Below, one piece after another: positions 41,112 to 49,790 of a stretch of DNA of 64,000 nucleotides. The notes under the pieces are model-generated. The model saw only the letters and a list, made by a program, of their open reading frames with translations. It was not told the origin of the DNA and did not search any database. Within the stretch, counting starts at the first letter, position 1, and each line of letters starts with the position of its first letter. Location: assembly GCA_018401695.1 (NCBI GenBank), contig JAGYKD010000001.1, forward strand, positions 846,016 to 910,015. The letters run 5' to 3'. The translations under genes were made by a program, and so were the position numbers. Source of the DNA: Flavobacteriales bacterium. GTDB taxonomy: Bacteria > Bacteroidota > Bacteroidia > CAIKAF01.

Positions 41112-43517
41112 ATGCTCAGGTCTTTGGTGCGCTTGCGCCCCATGCTTTTTTACTTTACGCTTTGCCTCTCTCCTTTATTGACCCGAGGGCAAACGAGTTT
41201 ATTGATTCAAGAGCAAGACTCTCCTTTACCTTTGGCGGAGGTGAGTATACAGTCTGAAACCGGCGAAAAATTACTGTTTAAGGACCTTACGGGCCTTTCG
41301 GGTAGCCTAAATATTCCCAAGAATGTGATGGACGCATGTCCATGCCGCATTGTGGTGCAACACCTGTCCATGGAACATCTGGATACCCTCATTCAGCATT
41401 TCCCCAAAAAGGGCCCGCTAAGCCTTTCGCTTAAGCCAAAATCTAAATTTTTAAACCCGGTAGTCGTTACCGGTAATCGGAATGAAATAAACCAATCCGA
41501 AGCTCCGGTATGGGTAAGCCAAACCAACGCCGAACAACTGCACCGAGCACAGGCCTTGAGTTTGGCAGAGGGCTTGGCCTTTTCTCCCGGACTTCGGGTG
41601 GAGAACAATTGCCAAAATTGCGGATTCACCGGAGTGCGCCTCAATGGCTTGGATGGCCCCTACACCCAAATACTAATAAATAATCGGCCTATTTTTTCTG
41701 CCCTCGCCGGAGTATATGGCTTAGATATGTTGCCGGTGTCGCTCATAGACCGGGTTGAGGTGGTCCGTGGGGGCGGTTCCGTTTTGTACGGAGGAAACGC
41801 CATTGCAGGCACGGTGAATATTATTACGCAAGAGCCCATACAAAACCGAGTGGAGCTCCGGCAATTTGTCCGGCTCATTAACGGAGAAGTTCCGGATATA
41901 GCCACTACCGGTTTTGCCGACTTGGTTTCTCAGGACGGAAAAGGAGGCGTTCGCCTTATGTTTATGAACCGCAGCCGTGACTATTGGGATGCCAATGGAG
42001 ACGGCATCTCTGAGCTGGTAAAGTGGAACAGCCAAACGGCAAGCTTAGACGCATTTTACCGAACCGGCAAGTCCGGTAGATTAAAGGCAAGGGCTTGGTT
42101 TACCAAAGAGTTTAGAAGAGGGGGGAGTCAATTCGACTTGGAGCCGCACCAAACCGATGTAACCGAACAGCTCGACCACCGCATTTTTGGAGGCGAGTTG
42201 GCTTGGGAAACCTTGTTAAAAGACCCTAGGCATAGGTTTTCGGTCTATGTTTCTATGCAGGGCGTTCTGCGCGACAGTTACTATGGCGGCGGGGGCAGGG
42301 TGTTGCAGCCGGGCGACAGCTTAACCGAAGCAGACCTCTTGGCCATAAATGCCTATGGCAAAAGCGAGGATTTGAGTTTGGTGGGCGGACTGCAATATTC
42401 CGGGCCCTTGGCCAAAGGCTTGGCGCTTATTGCCGGAGCGGAGTTTCAACGAAACCGGGTAAAGGACCGCATGCCGGGGTATCAGCGGCAAATCGACCAA
42501 GAGGTTCAAGTGTTGGGTACTTACGCTCAAGTGGAGTGGAAACCCATACGCACATTCTCTTTGGTTGGCGGAGCCAGGTTCGACTTGGTGCATATTTTTG
42601 GCATGTATCGCTTTGGACAAAGCTTGGGGCAGTTTAATCAAGACCAACGGTTGCCGGTCTTTGTGCCCAGGGCATCGTTTCGTTGGCAATTTCACCGGGC
42701 CTTTACCCTTCGCGGAGGATTTGCGCAAGGCTATAGAGCTCCCCAGGCCTTCAATGAAGACCTGCACATCGAAACCGTGGGAGGTGCCGCCCTTTTTACT
42801 CAATTTGCCCCGGATTTAGAAACCGAACGGTCCAACAATTTTACCCTAGGTCTAAGCTGGATGCCTCAAAACCTAAAAAAAGCGTTTAGCCTCACTGCCG
42901 AAGGTTTTTATACGGAATTGGTGAACCCCTTTATTTTGAGCGGTCAAACGGAGCTCCCTTCGGGTGTAGCCGTAATTACCAAACGCAACGGAGCCGGAGG
43001 GCAAAGTACAGGGGTTAATTTAGAAGCTTCTTGGCTGCCACGAAACAACTTGGAGCTGAGCATCGGGGGCACATATTTGCAAGCTCGATATCATGAACAA
43101 GAAGAACTATGGGTTCCGGAAAGCGGGAATACAGACAGTTTGGTGTCTACCCGCCGTTGGCTGCGCACTCCTGATTTTTTCGGCTTCTTTTCCGGAGCCT
43201 GGCGCCCCTTAAAACCCCTGGAATGGGTAATAACCGGCAATTGGACGGGGCCTATGTTGGTGCCGCATGTGGTAGATGTAGCATCGGAATATACCGAACT
43301 TAAAACCACGCCTTGGTTTTTTGATGTACAAACCAGCCTTGCCTATACCTTTACCTTGAGCAAAAAGGCCGAATTGGAATTTCAAGCCGGAGTGCGCAAT
43401 CTGTTCAACAGTTTTCAATCGGACTTTGACAGCGGTGCCGAGCGAGACGCCGGGTATGTTTACGGTCCTCTAGCTCCCCGTACCTATGTGTTTTCGGTGC
43501 GGTTTTCTTTGGAATGA
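41112..43517 (+). CDS. TonB-dependent outer membrane receptor
   Basis: 801 residues from the ATG at 41112, with signal peptide to about residue 26. A short carboxypeptidase-D-like regulatory region (PLAEVSIQSETGEKLLF) precedes the plug: NPVVVTGNRNEINQSEAPV is TonB-box/plug start, LNGLDGPYTQILINNRPIFS and DRVEVVRGGGSVLYGGNAIAG complete it. The 22-strand barrel ends in FSVRFSLE. Cys-Gln-Asn-Cys in ENNCQNCGFTGVR occurs in a group of receptors thought to serve metals or metal chelates; substrate unknown. No SusD gene follows. It overlaps the convergent DUF502 gene by 34 nt. Confidence 0.9.
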   Translation: MLRSLVRLRPMLFYFTLCLSPLLTRGQTSLLIQEQDSPLPLAEVSIQSETGEKLLFKDLTGLSGSLNIPKNVMDACPCRIVVQHLSMEHLDTLIQHFPKKGPLSLSLKPKSKFLNPVVVTGNRNEINQSEAPVWVSQTNAEQLHRAQALSLAEGLAFSPGLRVENNCQNCGFTGVRLNGLDGPYTQILINNRPIFSALAGVYGLDMLPVSLIDRVEVVRGGGSVLYGGNAIAGTVNIITQEPIQNRVELRQFVRLINGEVPDIATTGFADLVSQDGKGGVRLMFMNRSRDYWDANGDGISELVKWNSQTASLDAFYRTGKSGRLKARAWFTKEFRRGGSQFDLEPHQTDVTEQLDHRIFGGELAWETLLKDPRHRFSVYVSMQGVLRDSYYGGGGRVLQPGDSLTEADLLAINAYGKSEDLSLVGGLQYSGPLAKGLALIAGAEFQRNRVKDRMPGYQRQIDQEVQVLGTYAQVEWKPIRTFSLVGGARFDLVHIFGMYRFGQSLGQFNQDQRLPVFVPRASFRWQFHRAFTLRGGFAQGYRAPQAFNEDLHIETVGGAALFTQFAPDLETERSNNFTLGLSWMPQNLKKAFSLTAEGFYTELVNPFILSGQTELPSGVAVITKRNGAGGQSTGVNLEASWLPRNNLELSIGGTYLQARYHEQEELWVPESGNTDSLVSTRRWLRTPDFFGFFSGAWRPLKPLEWVITGNWTGPMLVPHVVDVASEYTELKTTPWFFDVQTSLAYTFTLSKKAELEFQAGVRNLFNSFQSDFDSGAERDAGYVYGPLAPRTYVFSVRFSLE

Positions 43518-44104
43518 GTGCGTTCTAATTCGGAAAAAGAAATCACTCCACCGGAAACCACATACTTCATTAGTTCCGAGGAAGGAATATTAAGCGGTTC
43601 CACCCACGATTCGGGCACTACATAAAAATTACCGCTGAAATTATAGGAGTGGGGAAGGTACACCCCAACAAATCCTTGATCTAAGCCAAAGGGCTCTGTA
43701 TTGGTTTCTGTTACAAAACCCAATCGGTAGGCGCCTTCCGGCCCAAACTTTACTCGGACCGGTTTATTAAACCGCTTTTCCTCCCCTACAAATGCGGTAA
43801 GCAAATCTTTCAGCGCTCCGTAAATCACCTTAATGAGTGGAGCACGCTCCAGCAACCGATCCAAATACCGCAGCAAGGGCTTGGCCAAAAGAGTAGAGCC
43901 TAAAGCACCAACAAGGGTAATACCGGCCAGCAACAAAAGCAAGCCAAGTCCCGGCAGTTTGTAATGGAACAGCCCATCCAGAAAGCTAAAAGAAAGTACC
44001 AATAAGTAAACGGTAATCCCCACGGGGGCAGTTACCAACAAGCCTTGAAAAAACCAACGCACCAAGCGTCGGCTCCAAGCTGCTATGCCGCGTTTCTTGT
44101 CCAT
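43484..44104 (-). CDS. DUF502 family membrane protein
   Basis: 206 residues. Two transmembrane helices (about 19-42 and 50-72) and the soluble PLIKVIYGALKDLLTAFVGE...FVGVYLPHSYNFSGNFYVVP region are the DUF502 signature. The family is widespread with no assigned role. It starts 2 nt after the SDR gene stop. Confidence 0.85.
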   Translation of the reverse strand: MDKKRGIAAWSRRLVRWFFQGLLVTAPVGITVYLLVLSFSFLDGLFHYKLPGLGLLLLLAGITLVGALGSTLLAKPLLRYLDRLLERAPLIKVIYGALKDLLTAFVGEEKRFNKPVRVKFGPEGAYRLGFVTETNTEPFGLDQGFVGVYLPHSYNFSGNFYVVPESWVEPLNIPSSELMKYVVSGGVISFSELERTHSKENRTENT

Positions 44105-44106
44105 AA

Positions 44107-44910
44107 TTACATGGCTGTCCAGCCTCCGTCTACCACTAAATTTGCCCCGCTCATATAGGCACTGGCTTCAGAAGCCAGAAAGACCACAGCTCCTCTGTAA
44201 TCGTTTGGCTGAGCCATGCGTCCCAGAACAGTTTTAGCGGAGTAGTTTTGAATAAACCAGTCCTCTTGACCATTTTCTACTCCACCGGGGCTTAAGGTAT
44301 TTACCCGCACGCCCTTTGCTCCCCAATAAGCGGCCAAAAATCGGGTGAAATTGATAACCGCCCCTTTGGTGGCAGGGTAAGCCGCCGATTTGTAGAAGGT
44401 TTGCTTGCCCTCCGGGTTTATATAAATGGATTGATCGGGCCCTACCATACCGTAAGTAGAAGCCACGTTGATGATGGATCCGCTGCCGGCCTCCGCCATT
44501 ACGGAGCCAAACACTTGCGCACATAAAAACACTCCGGTAACATTTACTTCGAGCGACTTGCGAAACATGTCTACCGGATAATGTTCAAACATGGATTGTT
44601 CCGCGGCCAATGCCGGATTTTCGAACATATCGTTTATGGCGGCATTGTTCACCAGCACATCGATGCTTCCGAAAGCTTGCAAAATTTTATCCCTGGCATC
44701 CTTGAGCGCTTCCTCGTTGCATACATCTAGGGCAAGCCCCAGGTGTCCTTCTCCTAAGCTTTTTGCCAGCGCTTCTGTTGAACCGGCTTCCCGGTCGAGT
44801 GCTACCACCTGTGCCCCTGCTTCTGCCAGAGCCTCGCAATGGTGCCTTCCTATCAATCCACAGGCTCCTGTTACCAGAGCCACTTTGCCCTTAAGATTAA
44901 ATGCTTGCAT
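44107..44910 (-). CDS. Short-chain dehydrogenase/reductase (SDR)
   Basis: 267 residues. NAD(P)-binding TGACGLIG (14-21), VNNAAIND, catalytic Ser in [10 protein letters not shown] and Tyr/Lys in [10 protein letters not shown]. The classical SDR fold; the extra loop with [15 protein letters not shown] is typical of a sugar- or polyol-oxidising branch, but the substrate is not determined. First in a unit with the DUF502 gene. Confidence 0.88.
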   Translation of the reverse strand: MQAFNLKGKVALVTGACGLIGRHHCEALAEAGAQVVALDREAGSTEALAKSLGEGHLGLALDVCNEEALKDARDKILQAFGSIDVLVNNAAINDMFENPALAAEQSMFEHYPVDMFRKSLEVNVTGVFLCAQVFGSVMAEAGSGSIINVASTYGMVGPDQSIYINPEGKQTFYKSAAYPATKGAVINFTRFLAAYWGAKGVRVNTLSPGGVENGQEDWFIQNYSAKTVLGRMAQPNDYRGAVVFLASEASAYMSGANLVVDGGWTAM

Positions 44911-44938
44911 GCGGTAAAATTACCACAATTTTGCGGCA

Positions 44939-45394
44939 TTAGTCTTCTTTCATCTTGGCCGCGAATTTATCTTTTGCCACCTCCATAGAGCTTAAAATAC
45001 GCACAAAATGCCGCTCGAAATTGCCCGGATCATCGGAATAAATTTCAGCACTTACCCACACATTGTCGCGCACCATATAGACCTTAGTTACTTTGGTATT
45101 TGCTGTGGCATAATCACAGGCCTTTAATACGCTGATGCGTTCAAACTCTGACTCAATGGGCCAAATATTAGGCAATACCACCTGAAAATAGGTTTCGTCT
45201 TCAGGGTTTAGGTTAATGAAATAAGTGAACTTCCCTTTTTTAAACACCACATCTCCGTCATCGTCGATATGTCCTTCCATATCTTCCTTTTCCACCATGG
45301 CCAAAAATATTTGCTGTAGGGTTTCCTTGTCCAAATTTTGTGCAGAAAGCGAACCCAAAGAAATCCAAACAAGTGCAATAGCAAGCAGTTTCAT
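44939..45394 (-). CDS. YbjN-like secreted protein
   Basis: 151 residues with a signal peptide (MKLLAIALVWISLGSLSAQ). The mature part (HIDDDGDVVFKKGKFTYFINLNPEDE...) looks like a YbjN/type III chaperone-like fold. No function known. Single gene between the SDR gene and the divergent SprT-like gene. Confidence 0.65.
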   Translation of the reverse strand: MKLLAIALVWISLGSLSAQNLDKETLQQIFLAMVEKEDMEGHIDDDGDVVFKKGKFTYFINLNPEDETYFQVVLPNIWPIESEFERISVLKACDYATANTKVTKVYMVRDNVWVSAEIYSDDPGNFERHFVRILSSMEVAKDKFAAKMKED

Positions 45395-45551
45395 AGCTGT
45401 ATTAAAATAAGGTTAAGCCCAAATCTATATTTTTTAGCCGAGTCCTCCCAAAAAGCCACCTAAAAGGTTGACCTTGATTTTTTTTGGGCTGTTGGAATGC
45501 TGCAAGTTCAAAGGGAGACCATGGCCGCCTGACAAGCATAAAAAAACTCTG

Positions 45552-45559
45552 TACTTTTG
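45552..45559 (+). promoter_or_regulatory. -7 element for the SprT-like gene
   Basis: TACTTTTG fits TAnnTTTG; the ATG at 45563 is 3 nt downstream, again implying a leaderless message. This is why the ATG rather than the TTG at 45557 is taken as start. Confidence 0.5.
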
Positions 45560-45562
45560 AAT

Positions 45563-46198
45563 ATGTCTTCAAAAGTTCAGATGTTTCGTTTGGCTTTGGC
45601 GGGATACCTGCCGGATCAGGCCTTGGATTTAGTGGTGGCTTGGTTTAAGGGCGAGCCACTGGCACTTCACCTAAAAAGACCTCGAAGCAGTCGTTTAGGG
45701 GATTTTAGACCTCCGGTGGAGCGTAGCGGTAGGGTGCTGGCTAAAATTACGGTAAACCACAATTTAAATCGCTATGCCTTTTTGGTGACCCTCACCCACG
45801 AATATGCCCATTATTTGGTGTGGAAAGCCCATGGTCTTGGGCCGGCTCCCCATGGCAATGAGTGGAAAAACGCGTATTCCCAACTGATGCGGGAAGTCCT
45901 TAAAACCAATGCATTTCCCGGGGATTTAGCGGCAATTATTGAAGCGTCCCTGCTGCAAGTAAAAGCCGCCTCCTGCAGCGACCCTATGCTTTACAAGGCC
46001 CTTAAGAAGTACGATGAGGTTCAGGTAATTCACCTGGACGACCTTCCTATGGGCGCATTATTTTCTTTGCCCGACGGCCGCACCTTTGAAAAAGGTCCTT
46101 TGCGCAGAACCCGGTATTTGTGCAAAGAAGTGCATAGCCAACGGGCATTTACCATTGCCGGAGTGGCCGAAGTAACTCCTTTAGAGGATTTGTCATAG
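45563..46198 (+). CDS. SprT-like zinc metalloprotease
   Basis: 211 residues. TLTHEYAHYLVWKAHG has the HExxH zinc motif (His79, Glu80, His83) and PAPHGNEWKNAY supplies the third ligand (His97). This is the SprT/Spartan core. The C-terminal part (ALFSLPDGRTFEKGPLRRTRYLC) replaces the usual zinc ribbon. In eukaryotes Spartan cleaves DNA-protein crosslinks; the bacterial role is not established. Confidence 0.85.
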   Translation: MSSKVQMFRLALAGYLPDQALDLVVAWFKGEPLALHLKRPRSSRLGDFRPPVERSGRVLAKITVNHNLNRYAFLVTLTHEYAHYLVWKAHGLGPAPHGNEWKNAYSQLMREVLKTNAFPGDLAAIIEASLLQVKAASCSDPMLYKALKKYDEVQVIHLDDLPMGALFSLPDGRTFEKGPLRRTRYLCKEVHSQRAFTIAGVAEVTPLEDLS

Positions 46199-46205
46199 TA
46201 TCCAT

Positions 46206-46358
46206 TTGCGCCCCGGCGCAGGCGGAAACCCCACAGCCGGGAGGTTTTGTGCCCCTTGGTCGGCGGAGGCCTTCCGATTTTTCGGGAGGACCCCGTACGA
46301 CTTAGGGGCACATGACCTCCCGGCGAGGAGTTGCAGCCGGAGACGGAATAGGCGCCCA
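46206..46358. repeat. GC-rich stem-loop repeat, subtype C
   Basis: GCCGGGAGGTTTTGTGCCCC (46236-46255) pairs with AGGGGCACATGACCTCCCGG (46304-46323). The edges GCGCCCCGGCGCAGGC and GCCGGAGACGGAATAGGCGCC are shared with 37386-37661. It fills the gap between the SprT-like and PhoH genes. Confidence 0.65.
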
Positions 46359-46394
46359 AAAAACACTTCTCTTTTTTGTTGAATAAAAAAACAC

Positions 46395-47735
46395 TTAAAG
46401 TAGTTCGTTTGCCAGGTTTGCTAAAGGACTCCGTTCCCCCTTCTCCAAGGTAACATGGGCGTGCAAAGCCTGCCCGTGCATGCGGTCGATTAGGTACGAA
46501 AGGCCGTTGCTTTGGGTGTCGAGGTAGGGCGTATCGATTTGGTAAATGTCGCCGGTAAACACAATTTTGGCATTTTCACCCGCGCGGGTAATGATGGTTT
46601 TTATTTCGTGCGGGGTTAGGTTTTGCGCTTCGTCTACAATAAAAAAGATTTGCGACAGGCTTCGGCCTCGAATGTAGGCCAGGGGAGTAATCACCAGCTT
46701 TTCGTTGTCCAACATTTCCTGAATTTTCCGACCCTCCTTTTCCTTCTCGTCAAAAGTGCTTTGGATGTACTTGAGGTTGTCGTACAAAGGCTCCATGTAG
46801 GGGTTGAGCTTGCTTTTGATGTCGCCGGGCAAAAACCCTATATCCTTGTTGCTCAGTGGTACTATAGGACGGGCCAGGTAAATTTGCCTAAAATCGCGTC
46901 TTTGCTCCAAGGCGGCGGCCAATGCCAACAGGGTTTTTCCGGTGCCGGCAACTCCCTGTACAGTCACCAATTGCACCTCCGGATTAAGCATGGCATGTAA
47001 GGCGAATACCTGCTCGGCGTTCTTGGGTTTTATATTGAAGGCAGCGCGCTTTTCCACCCTTAAAATACAATCGCTCTCCTCATGGTAAAACGCCAAAACG
47101 GAGGATTTTATGTTGCGCAAAATAAAGTAATGGTTGGGCAAGGGCTTTTCTTTTCCAAAAATGGCGCTCCTTGAAATGCGCCCCTCGTTATACAAGCTGT
47201 CGATTAATGTTTGATCCACATCCTCAACCACGGTTTTGCCGTTGTAAAGCGCCTCAACGTTTTGCACTTTTCCGGTTTCGAAGTCCTCGGCGGCAATGTC
47301 TAAGGAGCGGGCTTTAATCCTCAAATTCACGTCCTTGGTGACCAATACTACCCGCCGGTCGGGAAACTCCTGTTGCATGCCAATGGCGGCATTTAGGATG
47401 CGGTGATCGGCCTTGTCGGCGCCAAAAATTTTGCAGGCATCGGGATTGGTGCTTACGTCCATGCGCACTTTCATTTTCCCAAGCTTTTTTCCGTTAAGGG
47501 GTATCCAATCCGTAAGTGCAATTCCCTTGGAATAGCTATCCATGATGCGGATAAACTCCCTGGCCTCGAAATTTTTGATTTCGTTGCCCTTCTTAAAGGT
47601 ATCCAGCTCCTCCAAAACCGGAATGGGAATAACCACATCGTGTTCCTCAAACGAAGTAAGGGCAGCGTGGTTGTACAAAATCACCGAGGTGTCTAAGACA
47701 AAAATCTTGGGCGGGCTTTTCTTGGCTCTGGGCAT
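46395..47735 (-). CDS. PhoH family protein with PIN domain
   Basis: 446 residues. N-terminal PIN nuclease (VLDTSVILYNHAALTSF, PIPVLEELDTFKKG; about 1-150) fused to a PhoH ATPase (GVAGTGKTLLALAAALEQ Walker A near 263; FFIVDEAQNLTPHEIKTI Walker B). PIN-PhoH proteins unwind and cut RNA. Single gene. Confidence 0.92.
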   Translation of the reverse strand: MPRAKKSPPKIFVLDTSVILYNHAALTSFEEHDVVIPIPVLEELDTFKKGNEIKNFEAREFIRIMDSYSKGIALTDWIPLNGKKLGKMKVRMDVSTNPDACKIFGADKADHRILNAAIGMQQEFPDRRVVLVTKDVNLRIKARSLDIAAEDFETGKVQNVEALYNGKTVVEDVDQTLIDSLYNEGRISRSAIFGKEKPLPNHYFILRNIKSSVLAFYHEESDCILRVEKRAAFNIKPKNAEQVFALHAMLNPEVQLVTVQGVAGTGKTLLALAAALEQRRDFRQIYLARPIVPLSNKDIGFLPGDIKSKLNPYMEPLYDNLKYIQSTFDEKEKEGRKIQEMLDNEKLVITPLAYIRGRSLSQIFFIVDEAQNLTPHEIKTIITRAGENAKIVFTGDIYQIDTPYLDTQSNGLSYLIDRMHGQALHAHVTLEKGERSPLANLANELL

Positions 47736-47825
47736 AAACTGGAATGCTTTGATTCAGCAAAAAGGTAGCTATTCCTTGCCGTAAAGCGATGTAAAGTTTA
47801 GGTTAATTTACCGCTGCCCATGCCC

Positions 47826-49277
47826 CTAGTCCTTGCTCCATTGCACACAAACGTTTTTGGGCTCCGTAAAGAAACGGAGGGCCTCCCAACCGCCTTCTCG
47901 ACCCACTCCGCTATGCTTCATGCCTCCAAAAGGTGTCCGAAGGTCGCGCACCATCCAACAGTTCACCCAAACAATGCCTGTTTCGAGGGCCTCGGCCACA
48001 CGGTGGGCTCGGTTTAGGTCGCGGGTCCACACCTGTCCTGCCAGTCCATAGCGGCTATCGTTGGCCAGCGTTAAGCCTTCGGCCTCGTGGGCAAAGGGCA
48101 TTAAACTTACCACCGGGCCAAAAATTTCTTCTTGGTTTACACGGCAATCGCCGGAAAGACCGTCCATCACCACCGGTCGCATAAAATAGCCTTTTTGGTA
48201 GGCTTGGGGCAGGTCAAGGGCTTCCTCACCGCACCAAATGCGTGCACCTTCTTGCTTGGCCAAGGCCACATAACTTTGCACTTTGTCAAAATGGGCTTTG
48301 GAAACCAGGGCTCCCATAAAGCTGTCTTCGGCCTCCGGCGGCCCCACCTTCAGGGCTTTTACCTTTTCTACAAAAGCCGACCTAAAAGCTTCGTAAATAG
48401 ATTTTTGCACCAAAATCCGGCTTCCGCACAAACAGATTTCGCCTTGATTGGTAAAGCTGCTGCGCACCGCAGAATCAACCGCCTGTTCCAAATCGGCATC
48501 TTCGAAAATCAAATGGGGGTTTTTGCCGCCCAATTCCAAGCTCAATTTTTTGAATTCGGGGGCCGCCAGGGCCGCAATGGTTTTGCCGGTGGCGGTGCCT
48601 CCGGTAAAGGAAATGGCCTTAACGTCCGGATGCGTTACCAAGGCTTCGCCCACCTCAGCGCCTCGGCCATGGAGTATGTTCAGCACCCCTGCCGGAAAAC
48701 CTATGTCCACACAAATTTCGGCCAGCATAGCGGCCGTGGCCGGGGTCACCTCCGAAGGTTTGGCCACCACACAGTTGCCGGCAGCCAGGGCCGGAGCAAT
48801 CTTCCACGAAAACAAATACAGGGGCAAATTCCATGGAGAAATGCAGGCCACTACGCCCAGAGGTTTGCGCAAGGTATAATTGAGGGTTTGGGCATCGGTG
48901 GGATGTGCTTCGCTGGCAAAATGTTGAATTCCGGAGGCAAAAAACTCAAAATTTCGAGCGGCACGGTCAATGTCAACCTTTCGGGTGAGCCAAAGCGGTT
49001 TGCCGGTATCGCGGGATTCGGCCTCGGCCAGCGCATCGAAATGGTTGCGAATGGCTTGCGCAAGACGCATAAGCCAGACGGCGCGCTCTTCGGCACGCAA
49101 GGCGCTCCAATGAGGGAATGCGGCTTTGGCTGCCTCGATGGCGGTGGCAACATCCTCGGCATGGGAATCCGGAATAGAAGCCCAAACTTGGGCCAAAGCA
49201 GGATTTTCGACCGGCAAACGCCGACCGGAAACCGATTCGACCAAGGCGCCGTTGGATAAATTAAAGAAAGAAACCAT
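47826..49277 (-). CDS. Aldehyde dehydrogenase, 2-aminomuconate/hydroxymuconate semialdehyde type
   Basis: 483 residues. NAD-binding SPWNLPLYLFSWKIAPAL and SFTGGTATGKTI, catalytic Glu in LSLELGGKNPHLIF, and catalytic Cys in FTNQGEICLCGSRI. The C-terminal NCWMVRDLRTPFGGMKHSG motif is characteristic of ALDH8A1-like 2-aminomuconic semialdehyde dehydrogenases of tryptophan (kynurenine) breakdown; other kynurenine genes are not in the window. Confidence 0.85.
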   Translation of the reverse strand: MVSFFNLSNGALVESVSGRRLPVENPALAQVWASIPDSHAEDVATAIEAAKAAFPHWSALRAEERAVWLMRLAQAIRNHFDALAEAESRDTGKPLWLTRKVDIDRAARNFEFFASGIQHFASEAHPTDAQTLNYTLRKPLGVVACISPWNLPLYLFSWKIAPALAAGNCVVAKPSEVTPATAAMLAEICVDIGFPAGVLNILHGRGAEVGEALVTHPDVKAISFTGGTATGKTIAALAAPEFKKLSLELGGKNPHLIFEDADLEQAVDSAVRSSFTNQGEICLCGSRILVQKSIYEAFRSAFVEKVKALKVGPPEAEDSFMGALVSKAHFDKVQSYVALAKQEGARIWCGEEALDLPQAYQKGYFMRPVVMDGLSGDCRVNQEEIFGPVVSLMPFAHEAEGLTLANDSRYGLAGQVWTRDLNRAHRVAEALETGIVWVNCWMVRDLRTPFGGMKHSGVGREGGWEALRFFTEPKNVCVQWSKD

Positions 49278-49359
49278 GGCTTAATACTAAGCTTTTTTTT
49301 GGAAAAAAGGGAGGCATGTATGGGAGCGGGGATGATGTCCACGGTTGAAACCATAGGGG

Positions 49360-49553
49360 GAGACCGTTGACGCGTTGTGTTTTCAAGTTTATAATCCTGA
49401 CCGAAGCGTCAGGAGACAATTAAGGCACGGGCAAATGGAAAGTCCGCAGTTTACTGATTGTAAATGAGGAACTTGAGATTTGGCCGTAACGCAAACCCTG
49501 ACGCCTCGTTCAGAGCAGGATCGCCGCAAGAATAGCAACGCATCAACGGTCTC
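49360..49553 (+). mobile_element. MITE-like element, copy 4 (194 bp)
   Basis: Ends GAGACCGTTGACGCGTTG and CAACGCATCAACGGTCTC, flanked by AGGGG at 49355-49359 and 49554-49558. It carries both internal hairpins: CCTGACCGAAGCGTCAGG (49393-49411) and CCCTGACGCC...CAGAGCAGG near 49495-49520. Confidence 0.9.
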
Positions 49554-49559
49554 AGGGGG

Positions 49560-49745
49560 TGGGCCCCGGTTTCATAGGAAGGGTAAGCTTCGTGTCCGGC
49601 CCTTGACTGCGGTCTCCCTTGCCCCAAGCAAGCCGGCCTAGGGCTGCGGGGGTTTACCCCAAACAAGGGGACCACCTCCTCGCCCAAAGCCGGCTAGCTA
49701 GGGGCTGCGGGCGGCCCTCCGTTGGGGCCGGGGGGCGATATTAGA
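49560..49745. repeat. GC-rich intergenic repeat
   Basis: GC-rich block with direct repeats (GCCGGCCTAGGGCTGCGGG; GCCGGCTAGCTAGGGGCTGC) and inverted CCCC/GGGG tracts. Probably a member of the same broad family but without a clear long stem. Confidence 0.45.
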
Positions 49746-49760
49746 TAGTCCATGGTACAG

Positions 49761-49780
49761 CCCACGGTTGAAACCGTGGG
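49761..49780. repeat. REP-type palindrome
   Basis: Perfect CCCACGGTTGAAACCGTGGG, just beyond the stop of the T9SS protein gene. Confidence 0.7.
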
Positions 49781-49790
49781 TTATCATGGG

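Larger units (their letters stand above)
49278..49790. other. Repeat-filled intergenic region
   Basis: 513 bases without a supported gene. From left: half REP palindrome (49339-49353), MITE-like copy 4 (49360-49553), GC-rich block (49560-49745) with twofold CCGGC...TAGGGGCTGCGGG units, then a full REP palindrome (49761-49780). Confidence 0.6.

Noticed and set aside
48132-49259. 375-codon plus-strand frame inside the aldehyde dehydrogenase gene
   Set aside because: Opposite-strand shadow of a well conserved gene.
49451-49687. Short frames ending FALRPNLKFLIYNQ found on the minus strand at 7494 and 49451, and a similar one near 53116
   Set aside because: They are translations of the MITE-like element; the shared tail comes from repeat DNA, not a protein family.
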